Position numbers and translations under genes: made by a program. 64,000 nucleotides of DNA from a bacterium (GTDB lineage: Bacteria; Joyebacterota; Joyebacteria; Joyebacterales; Joyebacteraceae), in NCBI GenBank assembly GCA_025774935.1, contig JALGZK010000014.1, positions 16,184-80,183 on the forward strand, read 5' to 3'. Under the pieces are notes generated by a model. That model did not search any database. It was not told where the DNA came from and saw nothing but the letters and a program-made list of their open reading frames with translations. Of the stretch, positions 25,612 through 35,100 are shown piece by piece; position 1 is the stretch's first letter; each line of letters begins with the position of its first letter.

Positions 25612-25704
25612 CGGAAACGCTCCTCTTCGCAGGTTCCCGAAGGCATCCTGTTTCACCTCGCCACGTTCGACCAGCCCAGCAGAGGGTTGGACACCACGAA
25701 GCGA

Positions 25705-25732
25705 GAGGCCGCTGCATCGAGGCAGCGGCCTC
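25705..25732 (-). terminator. terminator after propeller paralogue 1
   Basis: Perfect 11-bp stem GAGGCCGCTGC / GCAGCGGCCTC with a 6-nt loop, 28 bp after the stop at 25761. The same stem reappears after the upstream paralogue (26869-26897). Confidence 0.6.
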
Positions 25733-25760
25733 CCGTGTGAATCCCCTCGCACCGCTCGGC

Positions 25761-26552
25761 CTAGCGGTACAGGTTCTTGATGTGGCCCCACGTCGCGTGT
25801 TCGACGGGCGTCATCTCCGTGAACCCGGAGATCTCGTAGACGTAGTCGCTGTCGCTGTCCGCGAGGAACACGTTCAGGGTGTTGGCGTCGAACGCGAGAC
25901 CCTCGACGCCGGTGATCCCGAGGAGCGCCGACATGTCGAACGCCTCGAGCATGACACCGGCGGTGTTGAACTTGTAGACCATCCCCGCGTTGTCGTCGCC
26001 GATGAGGAGGTTCCCCTCGTTCGACAGGAAGCACGCCGAGTCGCTGTCGACGCACGGCAGGGTGGACCAGCGTGCTACCTCCGCCCCCGCCTGAGTCCAC
26101 TCGACGCACTCGCTCGAGTTGTCGTCGGTGACGTAGAGGTTGCCGGTGTTCGTGTTGATCGCGAGGGCCGAGGCGTCGTCCATGGCGGCGTCGACGGAGA
26201 ACTCGCTCACCAGCACCCCGGCGCGCGTGACCTCGGCGACCTTCTCGGGGTTGTACTCGTCGCAGATCCACAGGTTCATCGTGCCGGCGTGGAAGTCCAT
26301 TCCGATCGGCCAGGTGAGCCCCACCTGAGCGGCGGGGAACATGCTCACGAACCCGCCGATGCGGGTGTACTCCCTGACCTCGCCTGTGCTGTTGTTCACG
26401 ACCCAGATGTTGTCCCGGTCGGAGTCATACGCGACTCCGCCGGGGAAGGTATCGATCGGCCAGGACTGGACGATCGACAGGTCGGCGAGCGCTGGCACCG
26501 TCCACACGGTGACCAGTACGACCACCACAGCCAGCATGAGCAGTCGCGCCAT
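25761..26552 (-). CDS. secreted NHL/beta-propeller protein with C-terminal TWGxIKxLYR tag (paralogue 1)
   Basis: 263 residues, ATG at 26552 with a GAGGAGG site. Signal peptide about 1-24 (LVTVWTVPALAD). The body is an NHL- or SMP-30-like propeller: blades contain IWVVNNSTGEVREY, LWICDEYNPEKVAEV, LYVTDDNSSECVEW, LLIGDDNAGMVYKF and VFLADSDSDYVYEI. It ends exactly in TWGHIKNLYR with no membrane helix after it. That tail is shared with three otherwise different secreted proteins in this window. The gene has its own promoter and terminator and is a tandem duplicate of the next upstream gene, leader included. Ligand unknown. Confidence 0.82.
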   Translation of the reverse strand: MARLLMLAVVVVLVTVWTVPALADLSIVQSWPIDTFPGGVAYDSDRDNIWVVNNSTGEVREYTRIGGFVSMFPAAQVGLTWPIGMDFHAGTMNLWICDEYNPEKVAEVTRAGVLVSEFSVDAAMDDASALAINTNTGNLYVTDDNSSECVEWTQAGAEVARWSTLPCVDSDSACFLSNEGNLLIGDDNAGMVYKFNTAGVMLEAFDMSALLGITGVEGLAFDANTLNVFLADSDSDYVYEISGFTEMTPVEHATWGHIKNLYR

Positions 26553-26690
26553 GAGGCTGCACCTCCTCTCCCGGGAGCGTTCCGACAACGCTTCCGACAG
26601 CGTCCGAGCGGGGCGCGGGGGCTCCTCCCCGCAGTGCCGGGCCGCCGTCCCTCATGCCCCCGTGCGGCACAGAACAGCAACGCGGGGGCA

Positions 26691-26719
26691 ATGGTACGTT
26701 GTTCTTGACGAGCATTCAA
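26691..26719 (-). promoter_or_regulatory. promoter of propeller paralogue 1
   Basis: Minus strand: TTGAAT (26719-26714), a 17-bp spacer and TACCAT (26696-26691). The same -35 box, the following GCTC and the same spacing recur upstream of paralogue 2. The leader to the ATG is about 138 nt. Confidence 0.55.
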
Positions 26720-26868
26720 GGGATGTTTGGAGGGGTACCGGGATACCGGGGGAGCGTCCAGAAACCAGCGGGGAACGGCCTATCGAGCCCGAGAGCCTAC
26801 TGAGTGGCGTCTGCGAGGGCCTCCAGCTCCGTGTCTCGCCCTCCCCGGGCGGCGAGCTGTATATGGAC

Positions 26869-26897
26869 AGAGGCCGCTGCGAACGGCAGCGGCCTCT
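26869..26897 (-). terminator. terminator after propeller paralogue 2
   Basis: Perfect 12-bp stem AGAGGCCGCTGC / GCAGCGGCCTCT with a 5-nt loop, 27 bp after the stop at 26924. Same stem as the terminator of paralogue 1 with a different loop. Confidence 0.65.
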
Positions 26898-26923
26898 CAA
26901 GAAACCAGTCTCCACGAATCGGC

Positions 26924-27721
26924 CTACCGACACATGGCCTTGATGGCGCTCCATGTGGTCGGGGCCTCCGAGATGGACGTCTCCGACGTGAACCCGGAGA
27001 CCTCGACGATCGTGTTGCAGTCGCTGCATGCGAAGAACACCGTCAGGGCATCCGGGTCGAACGTGAGCGCCTCGACACTTGTGAAGCCGAGCGATGCCGG
27101 GATGTCGACCACCTCATCGAAGCCGCCATCCGACCGGAACTTGTAGACCAGCCCGGCGTCGTCGTCGCCAACGAGGAGCCTGTCCTCTGTCGGCAGGTAG
27201 CAGATCGAGTCGATGTCGATGGCCGGCAGCGATGACCAGCGTCCGACCTCGACGCCGCCGAGGGTGAACGTGACAACCTCGCTCGCGCTGTCGTCGGCGG
27301 CGTAGAGGAGGCCGGCGGCCGAGTTGACGGCCAGCCCCGCGATATTGTCCATGGCGAGGTCAACGGAGAACCAGCTCACGACGACGCCATCTGTCGAGCA
27401 CTCGACGATCTTCTCCGGGTCGGACGAGTCAGCGATCCACAGGTTCCCGGTGCCCTCGTGGAAGCACAACCCGCAGGGCTCCGTGAGGTCCCACACCTCG
27501 CCGCTGTACCAGTCCACGTGGTAGCCGGAGCGGTCATACTCCCTAACCTCGTTGCCGGCACCGTTCACGAGCCAGATATGGTCGCGGTCGGAATCGTAGC
27601 AGATACCCTCTGGGACGGTGTCGACCGTCCAGGTCTGGACGATGGTCAGTTGCGCGAGTGCGGGCACCGTCCAGACGGCCCCCGCCACGATCAGCAGGGT
27701 CAACAAGAGCGGTCTCGCCAT
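26924..27721 (-). CDS. secreted NHL/beta-propeller protein with TWSAIKAMCR tag (paralogue 2)
   Basis: 265 residues, ATG at 27721 with a GGGGAGG site. Signal peptide about 1-23 (VAGAVWTVPALAQ). Propeller blades align with those of paralogue 1: IWLVNGAGNEVREY, LWIADSSDPEKIVEC, LYAADDSASEVVTF, LLVGDDDAGLVYKF. The C-terminus TTWSAIKAMCR is a variant of the TWGxIKxLYR tag in which the Tyr is Cys. Gene, promoter, leader and terminator are all duplicated with respect to paralogue 1, at a spacing of 1169 bp between start codons. Confidence 0.82.
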   Translation of the reverse strand: MARPLLLTLLIVAGAVWTVPALAQLTIVQTWTVDTVPEGICYDSDRDHIWLVNGAGNEVREYDRSGYHVDWYSGEVWDLTEPCGLCFHEGTGNLWIADSSDPEKIVECSTDGVVVSWFSVDLAMDNIAGLAVNSAAGLLYAADDSASEVVTFTLGGVEVGRWSSLPAIDIDSICYLPTEDRLLVGDDDAGLVYKFRSDGGFDEVVDIPASLGFTSVEALTFDPDALTVFFACSDCNTIVEVSGFTSETSISEAPTTWSAIKAMCR

Positions 27722-27857
27722 GAGACGCACCTCCCCCCGGGAGCGAGCCGGCCGCGCTTCCGATAGTGTCCGAGCGGGTGTTGGGGGCGTCCCCCCGCCG
27801 AAGCCGGACCACTGTCCTGCATGCCCCCGAGCGGCACTCATCAGCTGAGTGTCGCCA

Positions 27858-27886
27858 ATGATATGCGATTCATGATGAGCATTCAA
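27858..27886 (-). promoter_or_regulatory. promoter of propeller paralogue 2
   Basis: Minus strand: TTGAAT (27886-27881), a 17-bp spacer and TATCAT (27863-27858), closely matching the promoter of paralogue 1 in sequence and in distance to the start codon (about 137 nt). Confidence 0.55.
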
Positions 27887-27918
27887 GGGGGGATTACGGG
27901 CGCGCGGGCGTCCAACGC

Positions 27919-29220
27919 TCAGAGGGCCGCCTTCTCGATGATCCCAGCGAGCTGCGTGATGTCGAGATCGTTCGGCGCCTTCTCCTTCGACCAGAAGAAC
28001 GCGTCGTCCCAGGTGTGCATGCCGGTGAGATCCGTGCGGGCGAAGAGCTCGCGCTCCTTCACGGTGCCCTTCAAGTCGAACCCGTGGTGCCCGACGGGAA
28101 GGAGGTCTGGCCCCTTCCGCGCCTCCGGCCCCGAGTAGACCTCGTCCCGCTCGAAGACGCGCTCGATGACCGGGTGCCCTTCGTGCGTCAGCTCCGCGAG
28201 CCCGGCCTTGATCTCGTTCATGATCGGGCGGGCGTCCGAGTCCGCGACGCTCCCCTTCGGAAACCGCCCCCGGCGGTTCAGGTAGATCCGCCCGGGGTCG
28301 TACGCGAACGCCCGCGAGCCCTCCGCGATCTCCTCGAGCGACGTAGGATCGTCGGTCTCGAACGAGAGGAACCCGTTTTCGACGAGCCAGCGGTTGATGC
28401 GGACCTCTGCCGTGATCCCGCAGAACCCGTGATCGGAGAGGAGGAAGAGCCCCTCCCCTTCGTCCTTGCGGCCGGAGACCTTCCCGAACCGCTCGACGAG
28501 CCCGCCCACGAACAGATCCACCTTCCGGTAGTAGTCGAGGAACGCGCCGTGATAGGCGTGCGACGGGTCCTCGACCGCCTCCCAGAGATAGTGCTGGAGC
28601 CGGTCGGTCCCGGTGACGACGATCTGGAAGTAGTCCCAGTCCTCGTTCCAGAAGAGGTCGACCGCGCGGCGCCTGCCCTCGAGGGTCTCGTCGAGCTCGC
28701 GGATCAGGTAGTCGTGGTCGGCTCTCGCCTGCGCCGTGTCGATGTCGATCCGGTAGTCGATGCCCTCGAGGTCCGAGACGTACCGCATGGGCGCAACCGC
28801 CTTCTTGAGCGAGATTGCAACGAACCCGGAGACGAGGATGCCAGGGATCTCCCGCGCGGGGTAGGTCGAGGGCTGGTTCACCACGATCGAGCGCTTCCTC
28901 TTGCGGCCGAGCCGGTCCCAGAGCGTCGGCGCCTTCAAGTCCCGGAAGTTCGGGAACCGGTAGTCGTAGGAGTCCGGCTTGGGGTCGACGAATCCGAAGA
29001 TGCCGTGCGTGCCCGGGTTCGTGCCGGTCATGAAGGAGGGCCAGCTCACGGCGGAGATCTCGGGCAGGGTCACGTTCATCTCCGAGAGGTGCCCGGCCGA
29101 GACGAGTCGCCCGATGTTGGGCGTCGTGCCGTCTGACGCGAACCGCGAGAGGAGCGAGTGTGGCACGCCGTCCAGGCCGATGACGAGCGTGCGTTTCTTC
29201 CTGCGTGTGAAGAGACCCAA
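27919..29220 (-). CDS. AlkP-superfamily phosphodiesterase/nucleotide pyrophosphatase-like protein
   Basis: 433 residues. Alkaline phosphatase superfamily with metal-site motifs GLDGVPHSLL (N-terminus), ISAVSWPSFMTG (nucleophile region), GTDRLQHYLW, LLSDHGF and GMHTWDDAFF. Resembles the predicted phosphohydrolase group (COG3379) whose substrates are mostly unknown. The start is a TTG at 29220 with GGAGGG a few bases upstream; a nearby ATG is out of frame. No signal peptide, so probably cytoplasmic. A second member of the same family is at the right end of the window next to APS kinase. Confidence 0.85.
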   Translation of the reverse strand: MGLFTRRKKRTLVIGLDGVPHSLLSRFASDGTTPNIGRLVSAGHLSEMNVTLPEISAVSWPSFMTGTNPGTHGIFGFVDPKPDSYDYRFPNFRDLKAPTLWDRLGRKRKRSIVVNQPSTYPAREIPGILVSGFVAISLKKAVAPMRYVSDLEGIDYRIDIDTAQARADHDYLIRELDETLEGRRRAVDLFWNEDWDYFQIVVTGTDRLQHYLWEAVEDPSHAYHGAFLDYYRKVDLFVGGLVERFGKVSGRKDEGEGLFLLSDHGFCGITAEVRINRWLVENGFLSFETDDPTSLEEIAEGSRAFAYDPGRIYLNRRGRFPKGSVADSDARPIMNEIKAGLAELTHEGHPVIERVFERDEVYSGPEARKGPDLLPVGHHGFDLKGTVKERELFARTDLTGMHTWDDAFFWSKEKAPNDLDITQLAGIIEKAAL

Positions 29221-29244
29221 GCATCCCTCCGTGCTCCAAGTGAA

Positions 29245-29274
29245 CGGCGCCCCTGCCCGGCGGCAGGGGCGCCG
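29245..29274. terminator. strong hairpin after the RRM gene
   Basis: Perfect 13-bp stem CGGCGCCCCTGCC / GGCAGGGGCGCCG with a 4-nt loop, 33 bp beyond the RRM gene stop and just upstream of the phosphodiesterase start. No T-run on the minus strand. Confidence 0.5.
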
Positions 29275-29306
29275 CGTGTGTCTTGTGCGACTATGGCGGG
29301 TCGGCG

Positions 29307-29759
29307 TCAGGACTCGTCATCGTCCCCCTCGCTGAGCCAGGACCGATGGCCGTGCCATCCGGTGTCCTCCTCGTCGCCCCACCAGCCGTCATCTTCCAGT
29401 TCCGTCTCCTCTTCCTGTTCCTCGGCGAACTCCCACTCCTCGATCTTCCGCGGCCTCCCCTCGCGACGTCCCTTCGGTGCGTCGCGGTCGTGCCGGCGGT
29501 CCCTCTTGGAGCGCCGCCTGTTCTTCTCCAGGTTCACCACGAGCGTCTGGCCCCTGAACTCCAGGCCGTTCAGCATCCTCGTCGCTTCCCTGGCCTCACG
29601 CTCCTCCATCTCGACGAACGCGTAACACTGACCATTGCTGCTGGTGTGGTCGATCACGTACCTGACCGACTGCACCTCGCCGAACGGCGCGAACAGGGCC
29701 TCGATGTCGACCTCGCTCGACTCGAACGGCAGGTTGCCTACGTAGATTGTCGTGGCCAT
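29307..29759 (-). CDS. RNA-binding protein, single RRM domain with acidic tail
   Basis: 150 residues. An RRM occupies about 1-80: RNP2 IYVGNL near the N-terminus and RNP1-like GQCYAFVEM in the middle. This is the form found in small bacterial RRM (Rbp) proteins. It is followed by a basic stretch (KNRRRSKRDRRHDR) and then an acidic, Trp-containing tail (FAEEQEEETELEDDGWW) that is longer than in typical bacterial Rbp proteins. I chose the ATG at 29759; longer starts are Arg-rich and not homologous. Probably a cytoplasmic RNA chaperone or post-transcriptional regulator. Confidence 0.85.
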   Translation of the reverse strand: MATTIYVGNLPFESSEVDIEALFAPFGEVQSVRYVIDHTSSNGQCYAFVEMEEREAREATRMLNGLEFRGQTLVVNLEKNRRRSKRDRRHDRDAPKGRREGRPRKIEEWEFAEEQEEETELEDDGWWGDEEDTGWHGHRSWLSEGDDDES

Positions 29760-30351
29760 TGCGTCAGTGCCCCGCCAGGAGCGGAGCTTCGCACCGCTCC
29801 CCTGCCCGACGGGAGGATGGGCCGCCGACGTCCCTGCCGCCCACACGTCGCGCCACCTCCGCGCCAGGACGGACAACCCGATACCAACACAACGCATCTG
29901 TCAAAGAACCACCCGGTCCCGGCTTCGGTCCACACGGGCCGAGAACAGCCGGGCGCTCGTTCGCCCTCCTCTTCCACCACGAGGTGATACTGCTCGACCC
30001 GCGGCAGGGTGTGTCATCCGGGAAGGGAGAGGTTCCGGGGACCCTCTCCCGTGCCTCACCCGTATGCAAGCATTCGGGAGCTGGGGGATGGTGTCAAGTG
30101 CAATCCCGGGGAGGCAGGCAGGGCGCGAGGGTTCGGGGCCGGGGCCGGCGCGGGCCCCGGGGATCCTCAGGCCCGGAGACCCTGGACGGACAGCGCCCGG
30201 CGCGGTGTCGGCTGACCCCGCCAGTCTGCGGTCCTCGCCGTGAACCGTTGATCTTGCGCCCTCCCTTCGACGGCATCATCCCCCCCGGGCAGCTCCACCG
30301 GCGCGCTGCGCGCGGGCCCGGCGCACGGCGCCCGCCGGAACGGCAGCCTCC
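29760..30351. other. 592-bp intergenic region without a convincing gene
   Basis: Between the divergent RRM and GH16-type genes. All ORFs here are short, Arg/Pro/Gly-rich and mutually overlapping. Present are a hairpin GGGAGAGG / CCTCTCCC (30025-30050) and very GC-rich runs around 30110-30170 and 30290-30340. A small RNA cannot be excluded but nothing supports one. Confidence 0.5.
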
Positions 30352-30397
30352 TTGACATTCGAGTGGATGCGTGGCATACTATGTTCGATAACCGAAC
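30352..30397 (+). promoter_or_regulatory. promoter plus GTTCGATAACCGAAC operator (site 1)
   Basis: TTGACA (30352-30357), 17-bp spacer, CATACT (30375-30380), then the palindrome GTTCGATAACCGAAC (30383-30397) covering the expected transcription start. Same operator as at 37359 and 52183, here with one arm mismatch. A repressor bound there would block initiation of the GH16-type gene at 30451. Confidence 0.7.
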
Positions 30398-30450
30398 GAA
30401 GTCGTGTGAACCCTTGTTGCCTCGCAAGTTCTTGTCAGGAGGAAGACTCT

Positions 30451-32061
30451 GTGGCACGCCGGACGCGGTTCTGGACGATCCCCCTCCTCGCGGTTCTGGC
30501 AGCGATGCACGCGGCTGAGGCACCCGCCCAGTGCATCCTGGCAAACCCGAGCTTCGAGATCGGAGCCTCGGGGAGCAACGTCTTCGGCGGTTGGGGGCAG
30601 TTCGGCGACGTGGGCTCGGTGAGCTTCGCCACGCACGGCTCCGCCGCGGCGCGGGTGTCGGGTCCGGACTGGGGCGGATGGGACGTCTCCGCCTTCTGGC
30701 AGCAGCAGGACAGCTACCAGGGCGAGCAGTGGGAGGTGACCGGCAAGGTGGCGCATTCGTCCGCCAATCCGCTGACCGGCGACTGCAGGGCCATCGTGAA
30801 CATCGAGTGGTGGGACGCAGGCGGCATGATGAGCTACGAGTCCCACGACGTGGCTCTCCCCTCCACCCCCACGGACGAGTACCAGAGCTTCTCCGTCCTG
30901 AGCGATCCTGCGCCATCCGGAACCGTGGCGATGCGCGCCCTCTTCGCTGTTCTCCAGAGCCCCTCCGACCCGCCTCCGGACGTCTACTACGACCAGACGA
31001 CGGTCCTGAGTCAGAGCTACCCGACCATCGAGGACATGCAGTGGAACGACTTCCCCGGCGGCAGGGCGCTCTCGTTCTCGGGACGGACGTGGCGCGTCAA
31101 GGGGCCCGGGTACTACGGGCCCGGACCGAACCTCTTCTCCGACTCGGAGTCGAGCGTCTGGGTGGACGGCGACGACCGGCTGCACCTGACCATCCGGAAC
31201 GTCGGCGGCTCCTGGTACAGCACCGAGGTGGCGCTCACTGAGACGCTGGGCTACGGGGACTACATCTTCACGACCGTGGGCCGCGTCGACGACATCGATC
31301 CGGCCGCCGTGTTCGGCCTCTTCCTCTGGCAGTACGGACCCTGCTGGGACGAGTCGTATCTCTGGTGGAACCCGTACAACGAGTTCGACATCGAGTTCAG
31401 CCGGTGGGGCAACCCCGCGAGCAGCAACAACGCGCAGTTCGTCGCCCAGCCCTGGGACTGGTACGGGAACGTCAGCCGCTTCGACGTGTCCTTCGGCGCC
31501 GAGGAACTCTCCAGCCACGCGCTCCGCTGGCTCCCCGACCGGGTCGTGTGCAGAAGCTGGCGCGGCGGGCCACAGGACGAGTCCCCCGGCAACATGATCC
31601 ACACCTGGACCTACACGGGTCCCCACATCCCGAGGCCCGAGATACCGCGCGTGCACGTGAACCTCTGGCGGTGCTGCGATCAACCGTCGTCGAACCTGGA
31701 GGTCGTGCTCGACGCCTTCACGTTCTTCCCGGCGGACCCGACCGGCGTGAGCGACGCGCCGGAAGGGGACGACTCGTCCGCACGGCCCGCCCGGCTCCTC
31801 GCCGCGAGACCCAACCCGTTCAATCCCGTCACGACCATCGGCTACTCGCTCAGGAACGAAGGTCCGACCGAGATGGCGGTCTTCAACGTGGCGGGTCGCA
31901 GGGTCCGCACCCTAGTGGACGGCTTCGTTCCGGCGGGCGATCACGAGGTCACGTGGGACGGACGCGACGACCGCGGCGCCCGCGTGCCGTCGGGCGTCTA
32001 CTTCTACCGGCTCCGAGCCGGAGACGCGGTCGAGACCCGACGGATGGTTCTGGTGAAATAG
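30451..32061 (+). CDS. secreted GH16-like protein with CBM-like N-domain and FlgD-type C-terminus
   Basis: 536 residues from the GTG at 30451 with AGGAGGAAG upstream. Signal peptide about 1-27 (MHAAEAPAQC). Residues about 29-185 resemble a CBM4/9-type jelly-roll (ILANPSFEIG ... VYYDQTTVL). Residues about 195-430 look like a GH16-family lamin-like domain with the catalytic signature Glu311-Phe-Asp313-Ile-Glu315 (NEFDIEFSRWG). It ends in a FlgD/type-9-like domain (ARPNPFNPVTTIGYSL ... GVYFYRLRAG). Likely a secreted or surface beta-glucanase or glucan-binding protein. The family hydrolyses beta-1,3/1,4-glucans and related polymers; substrate inferred from context. Controlled by promoter/operator site 1 and followed by a clear terminator. 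Confidence 0.78.
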   Translation: MARRTRFWTIPLLAVLAAMHAAEAPAQCILANPSFEIGASGSNVFGGWGQFGDVGSVSFATHGSAAARVSGPDWGGWDVSAFWQQQDSYQGEQWEVTGKVAHSSANPLTGDCRAIVNIEWWDAGGMMSYESHDVALPSTPTDEYQSFSVLSDPAPSGTVAMRALFAVLQSPSDPPPDVYYDQTTVLSQSYPTIEDMQWNDFPGGRALSFSGRTWRVKGPGYYGPGPNLFSDSESSVWVDGDDRLHLTIRNVGGSWYSTEVALTETLGYGDYIFTTVGRVDDIDPAAVFGLFLWQYGPCWDESYLWWNPYNEFDIEFSRWGNPASSNNAQFVAQPWDWYGNVSRFDVSFGAEELSSHALRWLPDRVVCRSWRGGPQDESPGNMIHTWTYTGPHIPRPEIPRVHVNLWRCCDQPSSNLEVVLDAFTFFPADPTGVSDAPEGDDSSARPARLLAARPNPFNPVTTIGYSLRNEGPTEMAVFNVAGRRVRTLVDGFVPAGDHEVTWDGRDDRGARVPSGVYFYRLRAGDAVETRRMVLVK

Positions 32062-32119
32062 ACTCCGACGGGACCGACGCCGTGCCCCGGATCCCCTGTC
32101 AGAGAGAGATGATGTGACA

Positions 32120-32144
32120 ACGCCGTCGCGCGATGCGACGGCGT
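32120..32144 (+). terminator. intrinsic terminator after the GH16-like gene
   Basis: Perfect 10-bp stem ACGCCGTCGC / GCGACGGCGT with a 5-nt loop followed by CTTTTCGTCTT, 59 bp beyond the stop. Also lies between convergent units. Confidence 0.75.
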
Positions 32145-32186
32145 CTTTTCGTCTTAGTGCCAGGCTGGGAGCGAACGGGGACGACG

Positions 32187-35100
32187 TCAGGAGCCGCGCA
32201 GGCACTCCCCCGGTATGCCGACGTGGATCCTCGAGATCCGGCCAGAGCGTCCGAAGAGCTCACGGCTCAGCTCACGGTCCAGGCGATCGCCTTCGATGAC
32301 GCGTTCCGAGCCGTCATCGAGCGTGACACGAATCCCCCCCCTGCCTTCCGCGCGCTCGTAGACGACCGGCACCTGGCAGAACGTGAAAGCGATGGTGCCG
32401 GCATCGAGCTCGATCGAGGCGGGCGTCCCTCTGACCTCGTAGTAGCGGAAGACCGCGGGTTCCCGGAGGAACTCCTCGGACTCCAGGAGCACCGGCCGGA
32501 AACTGACGACGCCGTCCTCCACGCGAACGCCCAGCTCGCCGAACCGCGTGAGGATCTCCTCCTTGACCTGCCCGGTCATCCCGGGCTGCTTCGCGCCCCC
32601 GTGCGGCGGGGTGTGGGAGTACGGGTCGGTAGGGAACGCGCCGTACTCGCCCGGGGTCTTCTCGAACCCGAGTCCCGATCGGACACGGCGGTACAGCCTC
32701 ACGAGTTCATCCTTCGGCGCCTCCGACTCCCCGTCCCTGCCGGTCGTGAGCGCGATCTCCTGTGCGGCCACCAGGAGCTTGGCCACCATGTGCCAGTAGA
32801 TGCAGCCCAGACCCTCGTACGAGTACATCGCGCCCGAGCGGCCGGTGTACTCCCTGTGGTTGAAGACGTCCTCGAACAGATCCGCCACGGCATCGCGGTC
32901 GCGCGCCACGCGGTCTGTCCACTCCGCGCGCTCCCCGAGCCGGTCGAGCGCCGCCGCGAGGTCGTCCCTGTTCCTGAAGTTGGGGTGGAACCTGACGGTG
33001 CCCGAAACGTCCCTCGCGAGGATCGAGCCCTCGCCCTCCTCGAGGAGGTCCCGAAGAAGCGGCACGGCCGAGACACGCTCCGGCTGCACGACGTTCTTCT
33101 CCAGGAACGAGGGGAGCTCCCTCTCGGGATAGAGAAGGAAGCTCTTCTGGTCTTCCCGGTACAGGGAGGACTCGAAGAGACGGTCCAGCATCTCGGCTGC
33201 CTCGGCGGGCTCTACGAGACCCGAACTCAATGCGGCCACCTGCCCTTCGAGCATCAAGGGCAGTGGACGGAGCGCGGCCTCTGTCCTGCCGTCGCTGAGT
33301 TCGAGAAGCACGTACGCGTTGTAGAGCCAGTCGTCCCTCCGGTTCGCCCTGATGCCGTAGTCGATGACGGCCAGGGCGGTCCTGCAGAGGCCGATTGCCT
33401 CACTGACCTCGAGCACGGTCCTGCCCGAGAACCCGCGCGCGTAGACTTCCCTCCTGTAGCTCGAGAACGCGTTGCCCAGCTCGTCCATTGCGCGCTTGCG
33501 GTCGCGGTCGCTGAGCGGCCCCATCTCCACAACACCTTCCACCCACACAAGCGACGACAGGACGCGGCGCGACCACGCGGCGACCTCGGTCGACACCGCG
33601 AGATCCTCGCCGGCCGCGCTCGAGAGCAGGTCCTCCAGGAACGCGACGTAGCGCCTGAGGTAGCAGAGTGTCACGACCGAGACGCCGTTTCCCACGAGGG
33701 CGTTGTTGGCGTCGTTCCACTCCGGCCGCTGCGTGTTGAGCCAGATACCTCCACCGGGAACCAGGTTCGAGAGTTTCGAGAGAAGCGGAACCAGGAGCTT
33801 CTCGAAGAGGTTGACGTGGTGGACCGCTCCGTCCGGTCCGAGCACCAGCCGCCCGTCCGTCCCCATGTCCGACACACGCGCACTGATCTCGGCATCGAGA
33901 GCGGCATCGAAATCGATGGTGCGGGTCGGGTCCTTGAGGATCTCCCCGTAGGGCCTCAGGCGGTAGGGCACGTCGGCGTAGCTGAAGATCTCGCGGCGCA
34001 GCAGGTCCTCGACCTCGCCGGGCAGGTAGCGGGTCGTCCACTCGAGGAGCTTCAGGAGATAGACGATCTGGTGATCTCCCCAGTAGCCAATGTGGCTCCA
34101 GGGGTCGTGGGGGTCCGGCGTCTCCCAGTCGACACCGTCACGCGTGATCCTGTAGGGGTTGAACCCGTCGACCGTCGAGGCGTTCACGAACCGGGCGACG
34201 ACGTTGGGAAGGAACGCTGGGAACGAGAGGCACAGCGCCTCCCAGTTCTGGAAGATGTCCCGCCAGTTCCCTTCGTGGTGGAGCGCGCGGCTGCCGTCAG
34301 CGTTCCGCACGTGAATCGAGAACCGGTTCCACGGGCGGCTGGGGTCGCCGTGTCGCCTTCCGAAGTAGAGCGGCAGGTACTCGCGGCACAGCCGCTCGAG
34401 ATCGGCATCCCCGGTCTCGCGCGCGGCAGAGAGGAGCGCGCGGACGCCGATCGCCTCGGGGAGTGACTCGAGGAATGCCTTCTGTCGCTCGGCGGTCGCA
34501 CGGTTTCGGACCTCGATGAACTCGACGAGGTCCGCCGTCGGCACTTCGTAGTTGTCGGCGAAGACGCCCCCACGCATGCTGTTGAAGAGGACGTTGGCGA
34601 AGTGGTGCACCGCGGTCTCGGCGCGCCCCGCTGCCTGCATGCCGTCGGCGCTGCCGACGATGCGCTCAAGGCTCTCCCCCGCGCGCTCGAGGCTCCTCTC
34701 GATGTCCCGCGGGAGGTCCCCGCCGTCGGCAAGACGCTTCCGGAGCTCTGCGACCTGCCCGTGACTGCGACCGGCATCGGCCGCCGTGTGCCACCGGGCG
34801 TACTCGTCGGGACCGAGCCTGACCGCCGCGGTCACGAGGTAGTTGCCCCTGCGCCCGGAGAGAACCGTCTCGGGCGGTGGTCGATCTCCCGACCTGAAGG
34901 CGTCGATCGCCTCGGCGGAGAGGTGGACGCTCGCGCCCCCGAGTCCCACGGTCCAGACGGTGTTGGCCCGGAGGACCTCCACCGCCTCCGGACGGTCACT
35001 GATGCCGGCGGTCAACGAGAAGATCCCGAGCCCAGTCGCGTCGTCCACCTCCGACCTCTTGTAGGCATCGGAGAGGTTGCTCGCGCACTGCGACAGGGAC

